64,000 nt of DNA. Source: Sphingobacteriales bacterium (lineage in GTDB: Bacteria > Bacteroidota > Bacteroidia > Sphingobacteriales > Sphingobacteriaceae). How positions within the stretch are numbered: position 1 is the first letter of the stretch; each line of letters starts with the position of its first letter. The stretch is from positions 1 through 64,000 of the forward strand of contig REAS01000043.1 in assembly GCA_004294495.1 (NCBI GenBank), written 5' to 3'. Made by a program: the position numbers and the translations under genes. Below, piece after piece: positions 36,556-45,252 of the stretch. Under the pieces are notes generated by a model. That model did no database searches. It saw nothing but the letters and a program-made list of their open reading frames with translations, and was not told where the DNA came from.

Positions 36556-37833
36556 CTATATACTTGTAATGAGTTGAATAAAATTATTTGCAACAGTTTC
36601 TCGTGTAACAATGGTATTTGCTGGTCGTTCAACAATTAAACTTTCCTTATTTATATGTTTTAACCAAAGGGAATTTAAAAATGCCAAAGTTTGATTTACC
36701 GAATTACAAACTTTACCAGCTTTGTTGGTTGTAATACTTTCGGCTAAATCACCATAATCAGAAACGGGCAATAAAATTGCTTTTTTAAAAGCCAAATATT
36801 CGGCTTGTTTAGAAGTAATTACACCAGAATTTGCACCATATTTTAAATGCAAAAAACAACTGGCATTACACATATAGTTTAACATTTGTACTTTGGTTTG
36901 GCGTGGTGTTATTGTAGTAATTGCTGTTAGATTATAACTATGCAAAATTTTTTGAAGCTTTAGATTACCGCCTGCACCTAAAAAAAATAGGTTAATTGTA
37001 GAAGTATTTTTATCGCTAATAAAAATTTTGAGGGCTTCAAAAAAAACTAGATTATTGAGCTGTATATTATACAATGTGCCAGCATAAACAATATTAAAAT
37101 TTGTAGGGGTTGGATTTATTAAACCTTCGTTAACATTAATATTACTTCCATTAGGTAAAACAAAAATTTTATTCTGATTTTTTTTTGGAAAAAAGTTTTT
37201 TAAACTGATGGAAACTGTGGTTATTAAATTTGCTTTTTCTAACAATTTAAGTTCATAATTGCGTTTAAAAAATTTTTTAAGTTTATGTACTAATACCGAG
37301 CCATCAATAGGTGCAAACCCAAAAGTGTAAGGGTCTCGGTAATCTAATACAAGTTTGTAGTTCAAGTTTCTAGCTAAATTATCGGCAATTGCCCATATCC
37401 CAAAAGGCCCGCCACAGGCAATAATATATCCATTTTTAATTTGTAAACTTTTTAAACTATCTAATAAACTTTGGGTATTTGTTGGCGTAAAAATATCATT
37501 ACCATAAACAATTTGATGTAGCCATAATAATGGTTTGACGTATTTACGGTTTTTGGCATTTGCTAGTTTAAAAAATACCGATTGTATGCGATTTAAATTG
37601 GGCTTAATCGTTATTAAATAGTTTTTGTAAACATTTGAAATAGATTTATCGTCTACATCGGATTCATCTACACCTAAAAATAAGTTTGCCGATGGTGGAA
37701 ATTGAAAATTTATAATTTTAATGTGTTGGTAGTGAAGTTTAAAAGCATAAATAAAACTTTTAAACCGCTCTATTGATGTTCTATTACCATCAATATGTGG
37801 CAGCAATAAAACAATGCAATGTGTATTATTCAT
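36556..37833 (-). CDS. Glycosyltransferase (GT4-like)
   Basis: A 425-aa protein with GT-B layout. The N-terminal half contains ACGGPFGIWAIADNLARNLN and LVLDYRDPYTFG, resembling the acceptor-binding domain of GT4 enzymes. The C-terminal half has NIVYAGTLYNIQLNN (start of the donor domain) and SKQAEYLAFKKAILLP, where the usual E-x7-E signature is weak. So family membership is clear but the catalytic motif is atypical. It lies 25 bp after the RemB-like gene and 64 bp before another glycosyltransferase gene on the same strand, and probably belongs to the same polysaccharide operon. Confidence 0.78.
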   Translation of the reverse strand: MNNTHCIVLLLPHIDGNRTSIERFKSFIYAFKLHYQHIKIINFQFPPSANLFLGVDESDVDDKSISNVYKNYLITIKPNLNRIQSVFFKLANAKNRKYVKPLLWLHQIVYGNDIFTPTNTQSLLDSLKSLQIKNGYIIACGGPFGIWAIADNLARNLNYKLVLDYRDPYTFGFAPIDGSVLVHKLKKFFKRNYELKLLEKANLITTVSISLKNFFPKKNQNKIFVLPNGSNINVNEGLINPTPTNFNIVYAGTLYNIQLNNLVFFEALKIFISDKNTSTINLFFLGAGGNLKLQKILHSYNLTAITTITPRQTKVQMLNYMCNASCFLHLKYGANSGVITSKQAEYLAFKKAILLPVSDYGDLAESITTNKAGKVCNSVNQTLAFLNSLWLKHINKESLIVERPANTIVTRETVANNFIQLITSI

Positions 37834-37858
37834 TAACTTATAAAAGCAAGTTTATAAA

Positions 37859-39508
37859 TTAAAAATCATAATATAAATTTCTAAAGCTGCTGCGTATACC
37901 AAAAGTTAACCATTTTGTTTGATTAGAAGCTAATGTGTTGCTTTCGTTTCGGATTACAGCGCCTAGCTCTAACCTTAAGTTATATTTAGGGTTTAATAGG
38001 TATGATACTCTTCCGTCTAAATACAATAAATCTGTTTTTAAGCCTTGAGCGATACGTTGACCAGAACCATCTGTTTGCCCAGGGTGTACAACAGCTGTAT
38101 TGTAGGGTTTAAAAATATCTTTTCCATAATTTTGTCCGTTAATGTCATTTCCATAAATGCCATAATTAAGCTTACCAAAGAAGTCAATTTTATCAATACT
38201 GTAACTTAAAATAGAGACGAATTCTCTGAAATTTGCGCCAAATGGATGCGCTAATGGTTCAGAAAAATGGGCATAGTTACCAATTGAAGTGGTTTTAGAT
38301 TCGGCATAAGGCCTAGAAGTATATGTAAAAGGTCTTGCAGTATTATACTCAAGTAAATAATTTAATCTTTCTACATTTAATAAATTCGCACCTCTAATGC
38401 CTATTTGTGCGCCCCATTTGTTACGAACACTTCCCTTATTCGAAAAAAAGTTTTTTGCTTCTAACTCATCTAAAATAAATTGCCCATACAAAGTTGCACC
38501 TGCCGAAACTTTATATTTTGATGTAAAACCTACCAATGCGTTATCGGGCGAACCATTATTTCGCTCTATAGGTCGTAAAAAAATAAAGGGATTAATATAT
38601 GTTGGGTCGAAGCCTCTTGAGTTACCTAAATCGTCTTTATCAGCCCAAATTATGGCGTCAAAGAAGCCAAATGATAAACGATTATTTACATTCCAATCTA
38701 AATAATGAAAAACTCCTCCTTTTTTTCTAAACCCAGTATCGTAGGATAACCGAGTTGCCCGAGTATCTTGCATACTCGTCCAAATTGCCGAGTATTGTAC
38801 ATTACCTATGTTTGCAGTTATTTTAAAAAGTGGGTAGTTTGCGGCAAAATCAGAAAGCAACATTGATCGGTATCCATCTCCAATAAATATTTTGTCTTGC
38901 CCTAAAGTAAAATTAACGTATTTGTTAGGACTGTAAGATGCAATGGCAGTTACGTAAGAGTAATCGGGATTATTATTTGTTTTTGTTGCATAACCATTAT
39001 TTAAACCTTGCCCGGGAATAACATTTGTTTTTTTGATATAATCTTGCAAATATTGAGGAACGGATGCTTGGTTTTCGTATGCGCTGGTATAGAAAGAGAA
39101 CTTTTTACCAATTGTGCCTCCAAATTGAAACCCTTTAGAATCTTGCCAAGTAGTTTTGTTTGAGGCAATATCTCGACCTATTGAGTAATCTGGTAAATAA
39201 TCCCCATAAAATGTAAAATCTTTATTGTTAACTTGTATTAAATGTTGCAAACGTACAACCCGGCGAATCCACGATCTTTTTCTTGTTTCGGCACCAATAT
39301 TATAAAAAGAATCTAATGGAGCTTTTAGAAGCGAATCATCGGCAAAATAAGGTTTTAACGACGAATGAAATCTTGTATTTGGATTATAAACATATTTATC
39401 AAATTTTTGATAAAATTGAAATGAATAAGGTTGATAAACGTTTGGCGTTTGTGCTTTAGCACTAAATGCAGTTAATAAAAATATAAAGAGTAGATATTTT
39501 TTAATCAT
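37859..39508 (-). CDS. Outer-membrane beta-barrel protein, RemB/Wzi-like
   Basis: A 549-aa secreted protein with a signal peptide ending SAKAQ (about residue 19). The mature protein is rich in alternating aromatic and polar strands (for example FTFYGDYLPDYSIGRD, FTLGQDKIFIGDGYRSM) and ends in an aromatic residue (YYDF), as outer-membrane barrels do. It resembles proteins annotated in Bacteroidota as gliding motility protein RemB, related to the capsule-assembly Wzi barrel. It lies between a CapD-type enzyme gene (8 bp upstream) and a glycosyltransferase gene, so a role in surface polysaccharide anchoring or export fits. The RemB name is from memory. Confidence 0.7.
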   Translation of the reverse strand: MIKKYLLFIFLLTAFSAKAQTPNVYQPYSFQFYQKFDKYVYNPNTRFHSSLKPYFADDSLLKAPLDSFYNIGAETRKRSWIRRVVRLQHLIQVNNKDFTFYGDYLPDYSIGRDIASNKTTWQDSKGFQFGGTIGKKFSFYTSAYENQASVPQYLQDYIKKTNVIPGQGLNNGYATKTNNNPDYSYVTAIASYSPNKYVNFTLGQDKIFIGDGYRSMLLSDFAANYPLFKITANIGNVQYSAIWTSMQDTRATRLSYDTGFRKKGGVFHYLDWNVNNRLSFGFFDAIIWADKDDLGNSRGFDPTYINPFIFLRPIERNNGSPDNALVGFTSKYKVSAGATLYGQFILDELEAKNFFSNKGSVRNKWGAQIGIRGANLLNVERLNYLLEYNTARPFTYTSRPYAESKTTSIGNYAHFSEPLAHPFGANFREFVSILSYSIDKIDFFGKLNYGIYGNDINGQNYGKDIFKPYNTAVVHPGQTDGSGQRIAQGLKTDLLYLDGRVSYLLNPKYNLRLELGAVIRNESNTLASNQTKWLTFGIRSSFRNLYYDF

Positions 39509-39516
39509 TTGGAAAA

Positions 39517-41463
39517 CTAATTAAGTGTTAATAACTGAATATCAAGCTCTTCGTAAACCGAATTGTTGCTTTTATACTCGGGTACAATATGCTTCATTTT
39601 TTTCACCACTGCAACATCTTGATATAAATTTGCTAATTCTAATAATTTATCAATTTCTTTAGAAACTTGGTTAAAACAATATGCTCTAACTTTAGCAATC
39701 ATAATTTTTTGATGGTGTGTGGGTACAGTGTTTTCTAAATCGTTAAGTAATTCTTCGTACAACTTTTCGCCCGGTCTTAAGCCCGTAAATTCAATAGCAA
39801 TATCTTGCTCGGGTACTAAACCAGATAAACGAATCATTTTTCTTGCTAATTCAACAATTTTAACAGATTTACCCATGTCAAAAATAAAAATTTCGCCACC
39901 CTGACCCATTGCACCAGCTTCTAGAACTAATTTACAAGCTTCGGGTATAGTCATAAAAAAACGGGTTATTTCTGAATGAGTTACCGTAACTGGCCCTCCT
40001 TTTTGAATTTGCGCTTTAAACCTTGGTATAACCGAACCATTTGAGCCTAAAACATTACCAAAACGAGTGGTTATAAATTTAGTTTTACTCCCAGTCTCTT
40101 TACCGTTTAAATGGCTTAAACCATTATTATAAACAACATTGCTTTTTTTAAACGAATCAAATAAAGATTGTACATAAATTTCGGCAATGCGTTTTGATGC
40201 GCCCATAACATTGGTTGGGTTTACCGCTTTATCTGTGCTTACCATAACAAATTTGCGAACCAAAAATTTAACGGATAAATCGGCAATCACTTTGGTTCCT
40301 AAAACATTTGTTCTAATTGCTTCTGATGGATTGTTTTCCATCATTGGTACATGTTTATACGCTGCGGCGTGATAAACAAAATGTGGTTTAAACGCTTCAA
40401 AAAGCATTTTCATTCTATCGTAGTTTCTAACATCACCAATAAAAACAGTAATGTTGTTTTCAACATTTAAATCATGTAATTCTAACTGTAATTCGTGTAA
40501 AGCACTTTCGGCAACATCATTTAATATTATAAGTTGTGGCTTATACTTAACCAACTGATGTACCATTTCTCTACCAATTGAGCCAGCTGCACCAGTAACT
40601 AAAACACGTGTTCCGCAAATTTGGGCTTCTATAGTTTTTTCATCTATTTCTATAGCTTGGCGTTCTAATAAATCCTCAATATTTATATTTTGTATTTGAG
40701 TTGCTTTAAAATGCCCATTTATCCAGTTACGCATTGGTGGTACATTTAAAACCTTAACATTATGGTCTAAACAAATATCAACAATTTTATTTTTTCGTTC
40801 TACCGATAAGTTGGGAGTTGCCAGCACTAAATCATGTACCCCTTCTTCTTCTACTATTTTTATAAGATTAGATGAGTGATAAATTTTTACGTTATCAACC
40901 ACTTTACCCGCCTTTCTTTCATCGTCATCTACAAATGCTATAACATTCATGTTAACATCTGCATCATGATCTAAAGTTCTTTTAGTAGCAATACCTGTTT
41001 CACCTGCACCATAAACTATAACTTTTCTTTTATCTATTTTAAGATTTTTAATATACATGAAAAAGTACTTTACTAAAATACGATACGTTATTAAAAGTAA
41101 AAAAGAACATAATCCGTTAATTACTAATATCATAGTTGATATTATTTGAACTTTATAAAAACCAAATAAGTATAAATTGGTTATAAATAAAAATCCGTTA
41201 CTTATAATTATAGCTAATAAAATACGGAAACTATCTTGGGATGATGTATAGCGAACAATGCCCGCATAAGTTTTAACGTTAAAAAACACTAACGAATTTA
41301 TAACCGTAATAATAAAAAGATTACGGTTTAACTCTTCAAAATTTATTAAGTTGATATCAAAGTTTGATTTTATAAAATAGGCAAGTAAAAGGGATGATGT
41401 GCTAATAAAAAGATCGATAGAAAAAATAATCCATCTTGGCAAAATATTTATTTTACTGAACAT
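39517..41463 (-). CDS. CapD/FlaA1/WbpM-type nucleotide-sugar dehydratase/epimerase
   Basis: A 648-aa polysaccharide biosynthesis protein. Four N-terminal transmembrane helices (about 1-135) are followed by a CoA-binding-like Rossmann domain (about 150-260, VYGAGETGIATKRTL). The catalytic SDR domain comes next (about 285-600) with VLVTGAAGSIGREMV and VSTDKAVNPTNVMGASKR. The catalytic triad uses Met instead of Tyr (S/T-M-K), as in WbpM and FlaA1, which 4,6-dehydrate UDP-GlcNAc. It probably makes a UDP-4-keto-6-deoxy-hexosamine for the surface polysaccharide. It starts the tight CapD-RemB-GT-GT series; a 202-bp gap separates it from the methyltransferase gene. Confidence 0.92.
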   Translation of the reverse strand: MFSKINILPRWIIFSIDLFISTSSLLLAYFIKSNFDINLINFEELNRNLFIITVINSLVFFNVKTYAGIVRYTSSQDSFRILLAIIISNGFLFITNLYLFGFYKVQIISTMILVINGLCSFLLLITYRILVKYFFMYIKNLKIDKRKVIVYGAGETGIATKRTLDHDADVNMNVIAFVDDDERKAGKVVDNVKIYHSSNLIKIVEEEGVHDLVLATPNLSVERKNKIVDICLDHNVKVLNVPPMRNWINGHFKATQIQNINIEDLLERQAIEIDEKTIEAQICGTRVLVTGAAGSIGREMVHQLVKYKPQLIILNDVAESALHELQLELHDLNVENNITVFIGDVRNYDRMKMLFEAFKPHFVYHAAAYKHVPMMENNPSEAIRTNVLGTKVIADLSVKFLVRKFVMVSTDKAVNPTNVMGASKRIAEIYVQSLFDSFKKSNVVYNNGLSHLNGKETGSKTKFITTRFGNVLGSNGSVIPRFKAQIQKGGPVTVTHSEITRFFMTIPEACKLVLEAGAMGQGGEIFIFDMGKSVKIVELARKMIRLSGLVPEQDIAIEFTGLRPGEKLYEELLNDLENTVPTHHQKIMIAKVRAYCFNQVSKEIDKLLELANLYQDVAVVKKMKHIVPEYKSNNSVYEELDIQLLTLN

Positions 41464-41665
41464 AATTTAGCTAGGTATAGTGTCACAAATATAATTAAAT
41501 ATGTAACAATTTAATTTATGCTTGAATAAAAGGCAAACAACTTAATGTGGTGAACCCTGTTGGTTTGGGTTTACAATATAAAGTAGTAATTATACAGTTT
41601 TTAATTTCCTGTTACAAATTAATAAGTATAATTAATAAAAAGATTATTTTTAAGTATTTGTGTTA

Positions 41666-42409
41666 TTAATTTGCTATTAAAACAATATAAGGAGATAAAA
41701 ATTTATTTTCTACTCGTATTATTCTAGTTAAAATTTTTCCGAAGAGCCAAATAGCTTTTACCATATTTTGTACCCATTTTGGTTTTTCTGATTTATTTTC
41801 TAACCAGGTACTAAAGCCACCATAATAAAACGTTTGCACATTTTTTAAGCCTAACTCTTTGGCTGTTGCCGATAGTAAATCTAAATCCATACAATCTATA
41901 TAATGTTTATTGTAGTTTTCTGGGTCGAATGATTTTTGAACCCAACCATTTACACCTTTAAAGTTTGGCAATGTTATAAATAATGTTCCATTCTGATTTA
42001 AAAACTCTAAATGTTTGGCAATTATATTCTTGGTGTCTAAAAAATGTTCTATTAAACCAAAAGAACTTACTAAATCGTACTTTTTTAACGGTTTATATTT
42101 AAATAAATCTGCTTCAATAATATCAATATCGGTAATAGCCAAATTGTTAAAAACCAATACATCTTCTATAATTTGAGGATGTATAAAATAATCGAAAAGG
42201 GTAGCTTTTAAAGCAAAATATTTTTTTAAAAATACCGAATAATAGCCCGGAAAGCCCCCCAGCTCTATTACCGATTTTATGCCTCGTTGCTTAATAATAT
42301 CACTTAATAGAGGCGCAAAAGTATAATTAGGGTTGATTTTTACAATTAAGTTTTTTTTTGATTCCCAAAAGTTTTTCCAAAAATTATTGTCGGTTAGCTG
42401 GTTATTCAT
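41666..42409 (-). CDS. SAM-dependent class I methyltransferase
   Basis: A 247-aa methyltransferase. The SAM-binding motif is VIELGGFPGYYSVFLKKY near residue 40, and motif IV region YDLVSSFGLIEHFLDTKN follows. The rest resembles methyltransferases found in polysaccharide clusters that modify sugars or lipid-linked intermediates. It lies 7 bp after the hexapeptide acyltransferase gene on the same strand, so the two are likely co-transcribed. Substrate unknown. A quinone or small-molecule methyltransferase is possible, but the neighbourhood favours polysaccharide modification. Confidence 0.8.
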   Translation of the reverse strand: MNNQLTDNNFWKNFWESKKNLIVKINPNYTFAPLLSDIIKQRGIKSVIELGGFPGYYSVFLKKYFALKATLFDYFIHPQIIEDVLVFNNLAITDIDIIEADLFKYKPLKKYDLVSSFGLIEHFLDTKNIIAKHLEFLNQNGTLFITLPNFKGVNGWVQKSFDPENYNKHYIDCMDLDLLSATAKELGLKNVQTFYYGGFSTWLENKSEKPKWVQNMVKAIWLFGKILTRIIRVENKFLSPYIVLIAN

Positions 42410-42416
42410 TTTTAAT

Positions 42417-42914
42417 TTATACTAATATTCTTGCAGGGTTGCCAACTACGGTACAATTATCGGGTATATTTTTAACTATCACGGTGCCGGCACCAATTTT
42501 TACGTTATTACCTATTGTAATATCCCCAATAATACAAACATTTGCGCCAATATCAACATAGTTTCCAATTTTGGGGCAAGCGATAAAACTTCCATCTTTT
42601 AAAATTTTATGGCCAATGGTGGTGCTGTTTCTTAAAATACAATAATTGCCAATTTGCACTCCTTGATTGATTACCAAAGCTTGACCATGATAAATTATTA
42701 AGCCTTTACCCACTTTTGTTTTTCGAGGTAACTCTATCCCTAAAAACCATTCTACAAAAACGTGGTAAAAACCTAAATAAACACATATTAACAATGCAAT
42801 AGCAATGTGCTTATTGGCTAACTGTGCAAGTCTGAACATAAAAAGCACCATTTTTGCTTTTAAATTCCCTTTGTTTTGTTTTTGGTCTTGAGTTAAAAAA
42901 GCAACTACTCCCAT
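42417..42914 (-). CDS. Hexapeptide acyltransferase, serine O-acetyltransferase-like
   Basis: A 165-aa left-handed beta-helix acyltransferase. The N-terminal helical part is followed by hexapeptide turns (GKGLIIYHGQALVINQGVQI, YVDIGANVCIIGDITIGNN, VKIGAGTVIVKNIPDNCTVV). The end PDNCTVVGNPARIL is typical of CysE-like and sugar O-acetyltransferases. It is shorter than true CysE and lies in a polysaccharide region, so O-acetylation of a sugar is more likely than cysteine synthesis. It heads a leftward pair with the methyltransferase gene and is divergent from the glycosyltransferase gene at 42985. Confidence 0.82.
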   Translation of the reverse strand: MGVVAFLTQDQKQNKGNLKAKMVLFMFRLAQLANKHIAIALLICVYLGFYHVFVEWFLGIELPRKTKVGKGLIIYHGQALVINQGVQIGNYCILRNSTTIGHKILKDGSFIACPKIGNYVDIGANVCIIGDITIGNNVKIGAGTVIVKNIPDNCTVVGNPARILV

Positions 42915-42984
42915 TATGTATTTAAAAAATTTATATAATTACCTGCATTTTTAATAATTTGCAAGATATTAACAATTATACTTT

Positions 42985-44265
42985 TTGAAAGCACCTATAC
43001 AAAATTTAATACAAGTAACTTTAATAAACACTGCCGACACTGGCGGCGGGGCAGCAGTTGCATGTACAAGATTGCTTAAAGCATTAGCAGGCAAGGTAAA
43101 TGTGCAAATGTTGGTTCAATACAAAAAAAATAATGCGCCCGAAATTATATCAATACTAAAAACCAAGTTTGAGTTTTTAGGGGCAAGACTAAACTTTTTG
43201 TACGAACGCTTGCCCTTTATTGCCTTTTATGAGAAAAACAAACAGGTGCGGTTTGCATTTTCCACAGCTAATGTGGGTACCAATATTTCTAAAAACAATA
43301 TAATTAAAGAAGCTGATGTTTTACATATACACTGGATAAACAGTGGGTTTTTGTCGATAAAAAACCTGAACCAACTTTTTAATTTAAGAAAACCAATTGT
43401 GTTTACCTTACACGATATGTGGGCTTTTACAGGTGGCTGCCATTATGCGGGCGAGTGTAAAAATTTTATTGAAAATTGCGGTGCTTGTAAATTTTTAAGA
43501 AACCCAAGCATTAATGATATTTCTAAAAAAGGCTGGCTATCAAAAAACAATCTTTACCAACAAAACAACAGAATAGTTTTTGTAGCTTGTAGCAATTGGA
43601 TGGCACAGATGGCTAAACAGAGCAGTTTATTAGCAGGTGCTAGAATAGAAATCATACCAAACCCAATTGATACTTTAATTTATAAACCATTAAATAAAAT
43701 TAAAATTAGAGAAAAATGGGGATTTAAAGTAGATGCTACACTTATTATATTTGGTGCGGCAAACATCAACGATAAGCGTAAAGGTATTGCTTACTTAATT
43801 GATGCTTTACAAATTTTAAAAGATAAATTCCCAAGCCATAAACTTCAAATTGTACTTTTTGGTAAAAATAATTTACTAGATGTTTCGCAATTCCCCTTCC
43901 CCACAAAAAACTTATCAATAATAACTGCCGAACAAGATTTAGTAGAAATTTATAACCTTGCCGATGTTTTTGTGCTACCATCGTTAGAAGATAATTTACC
44001 CAATATGGTAATGGAAGCTATGGCTTGTGGTGTTCCTGTTGTTGCCTTTAACCAAGGCGGAATACCCGAAATGATAGACCATAAACAAAACGGGTATGTT
44101 GCACAATACCAATCTGCCAATGATTTTGCACAAGGAATAAACTGGGTTTTATCTAAGGATGCTGATTTGCTTAAAAATAAGGCAAGGCAAAAAGTACTTG
44201 ATAATTATTCGGAAACAATGGTTGCGCAAAAGTATATTCAAGTTTACCAATCGTTACAAAATTAA
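42985..44265 (+). CDS. Glycosyltransferase family 4, colanic-acid-type (WcaC-like)
   Basis: A 426-aa GT-B enzyme. The N-terminal domain has NTADTGGGAAVACTRLLKAL and LHDMWAFTGGCHYAGECKNF with a following ENCGAC, a Cys-rich loop seen in colanic-acid-type glycosyltransferases. The C-terminal domain contains SLEDNLPNMVMEAMACGVP and GGIPEMIDHKQNGYVA, the GT4 donor site. The start is TTG at 42985; no in-frame ATG precedes NLIQVTLINTADTGGG, so TTG is likely real. A family 2 glycosyltransferase gene begins 5 bp after its stop, giving a two-gene rightward operon opposite to the rest of the cluster. Confidence 0.87.
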   Translation: MKAPIQNLIQVTLINTADTGGGAAVACTRLLKALAGKVNVQMLVQYKKNNAPEIISILKTKFEFLGARLNFLYERLPFIAFYEKNKQVRFAFSTANVGTNISKNNIIKEADVLHIHWINSGFLSIKNLNQLFNLRKPIVFTLHDMWAFTGGCHYAGECKNFIENCGACKFLRNPSINDISKKGWLSKNNLYQQNNRIVFVACSNWMAQMAKQSSLLAGARIEIIPNPIDTLIYKPLNKIKIREKWGFKVDATLIIFGAANINDKRKGIAYLIDALQILKDKFPSHKLQIVLFGKNNLLDVSQFPFPTKNLSIITAEQDLVEIYNLADVFVLPSLEDNLPNMVMEAMACGVPVVAFNQGGIPEMIDHKQNGYVAQYQSANDFAQGINWVLSKDADLLKNKARQKVLDNYSETMVAQKYIQVYQSLQN

Positions 44266-44270
44266 AACCT

Positions 44271-45020
44271 ATGGAAAACCCTGTTTTAACCGTAATAACA
44301 GTTGTTTATAATAATGTGGAACACATTGAACGAACATTAATATCGGTAATAAACCAAACCTACAAAAATATAGAGTACATAGTTATTGATGGTGCAAGTA
44401 CCGATGGGACTTTAGAAATAATTAACCAATACAGTAATAAAATAGCTACCATAATATCAGAAAAAGACGATGGCATTTACTACGCCATGAATAAAGGTTT
44501 GGCGTTAGCTAAAGGAAATTATGTTTTGTTTATGAACTCGGGCGATGAGATATTTGAACCCGCCACAGTTGAAAAAATATTTATATTGCCTTACGCAGAT
44601 ATTTATTACGGCGAAACATTAATGATTAATGATAATTTAGAAATACTTGGCCAACGCCGTCATAAATCTCCAACAAAATTAACCTTAAACAGTTTTAAAT
44701 ATGGCATGAGTGTAAGTCACCAAGCTATTTACATTAACACACAATTACTACAACCATATAATACTAATTTTAAACTAAGTGCCGATATTGATTGGATTTT
44801 AAACGCAATAAAAAAATCTAAAACTATAAGCAATACCAATATGTATGTTGCAAAATATTTGGTAGGTGGTATGTCTAAAACCAAACATTGGCAAAGCCTA
44901 AAAGAGCGATTTTTGATATTTAAAACCTATTATGGTTTATTGCCAACCCTGTTTAACCACACCATAATTGCTTTTAAATTAAGTGTGTACTGGTTAAAAA
45001 ATAAAAGAACAAACGATTAA
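44271..45020 (+). CDS. Glycosyltransferase family 2 (WcaE/WbbD-like)
   Basis: A 249-aa GT-A enzyme with the family start LTVITVVYNNVEHIERTLIS, the nucleotide-sugar region VIDGASTDGTLEII, and an NSGDEI motif giving the metal-binding acidic residue. Short, soluble and without a transmembrane tail. It starts 5 bp after the WcaC-like gene on the same strand and so forms a two-gene operon with it. The sugar added is unknown. It ends about 50 bp before the leftward glgC terminator. Confidence 0.87.
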   Translation: MENPVLTVITVVYNNVEHIERTLISVINQTYKNIEYIVIDGASTDGTLEIINQYSNKIATIISEKDDGIYYAMNKGLALAKGNYVLFMNSGDEIFEPATVEKIFILPYADIYYGETLMINDNLEILGQRRHKSPTKLTLNSFKYGMSVSHQAIYINTQLLQPYNTNFKLSADIDWILNAIKKSKTISNTNMYVAKYLVGGMSKTKHWQSLKERFLIFKTYYGLLPTLFNHTIIAFKLSVYWLKNKRTND

Positions 45021-45071
45021 TAATACCATGTAAATTAATACTATTGCTGTAAGTTGTAGAATCAATAAAAC

Positions 45072-45099
45072 AAAAAAACCGCCATTATAAACGGCGGTT
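45072..45099 (-). terminator. Intrinsic terminator of glgA-glgC
   Basis: AACCGCC (45077-45083) pairs with GGCGGTT (45093-45099) around a 9-base loop. Read leftward the stem is followed by seven T, so it ends the glgA-glgC transcript. On the other strand the tail is poor in T. Confidence 0.75.
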
Positions 45100-45129
45100 A
45101 TTTGTTATACGCTATATTTACCTTTAATA

Positions 45130-45229
45130 GTAGCACAATTTTAGCCACCTAAACCCGGGTGAAATGGCAGCCCCTTTTTTTTCAAAAGGGCTATAATGTA
45201 ACACGGGAGGGAATTTGGTTAAGTGCTAC
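45130..45229. repeat. Structured intergenic inverted-repeat element
   Basis: About 100 bp bounded by GTAGCAC (45130-45136) and its complement GTGCTAC (45223-45229). The inside is a strong hairpin (AGCCCC with a T run against AAAAGGGCT, 45169-45192) and a CCCGGGTG / CACGGG pairing. It is noticeably GC-richer than the flanking spacer and lies downstream of glgC, before its terminator. It could be a dispersed repeat or a structured RNA; I see no second copy here. Confidence 0.5.
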
Positions 45230-45252
45230 AACTGTGCTTTACTAATAAAAAA

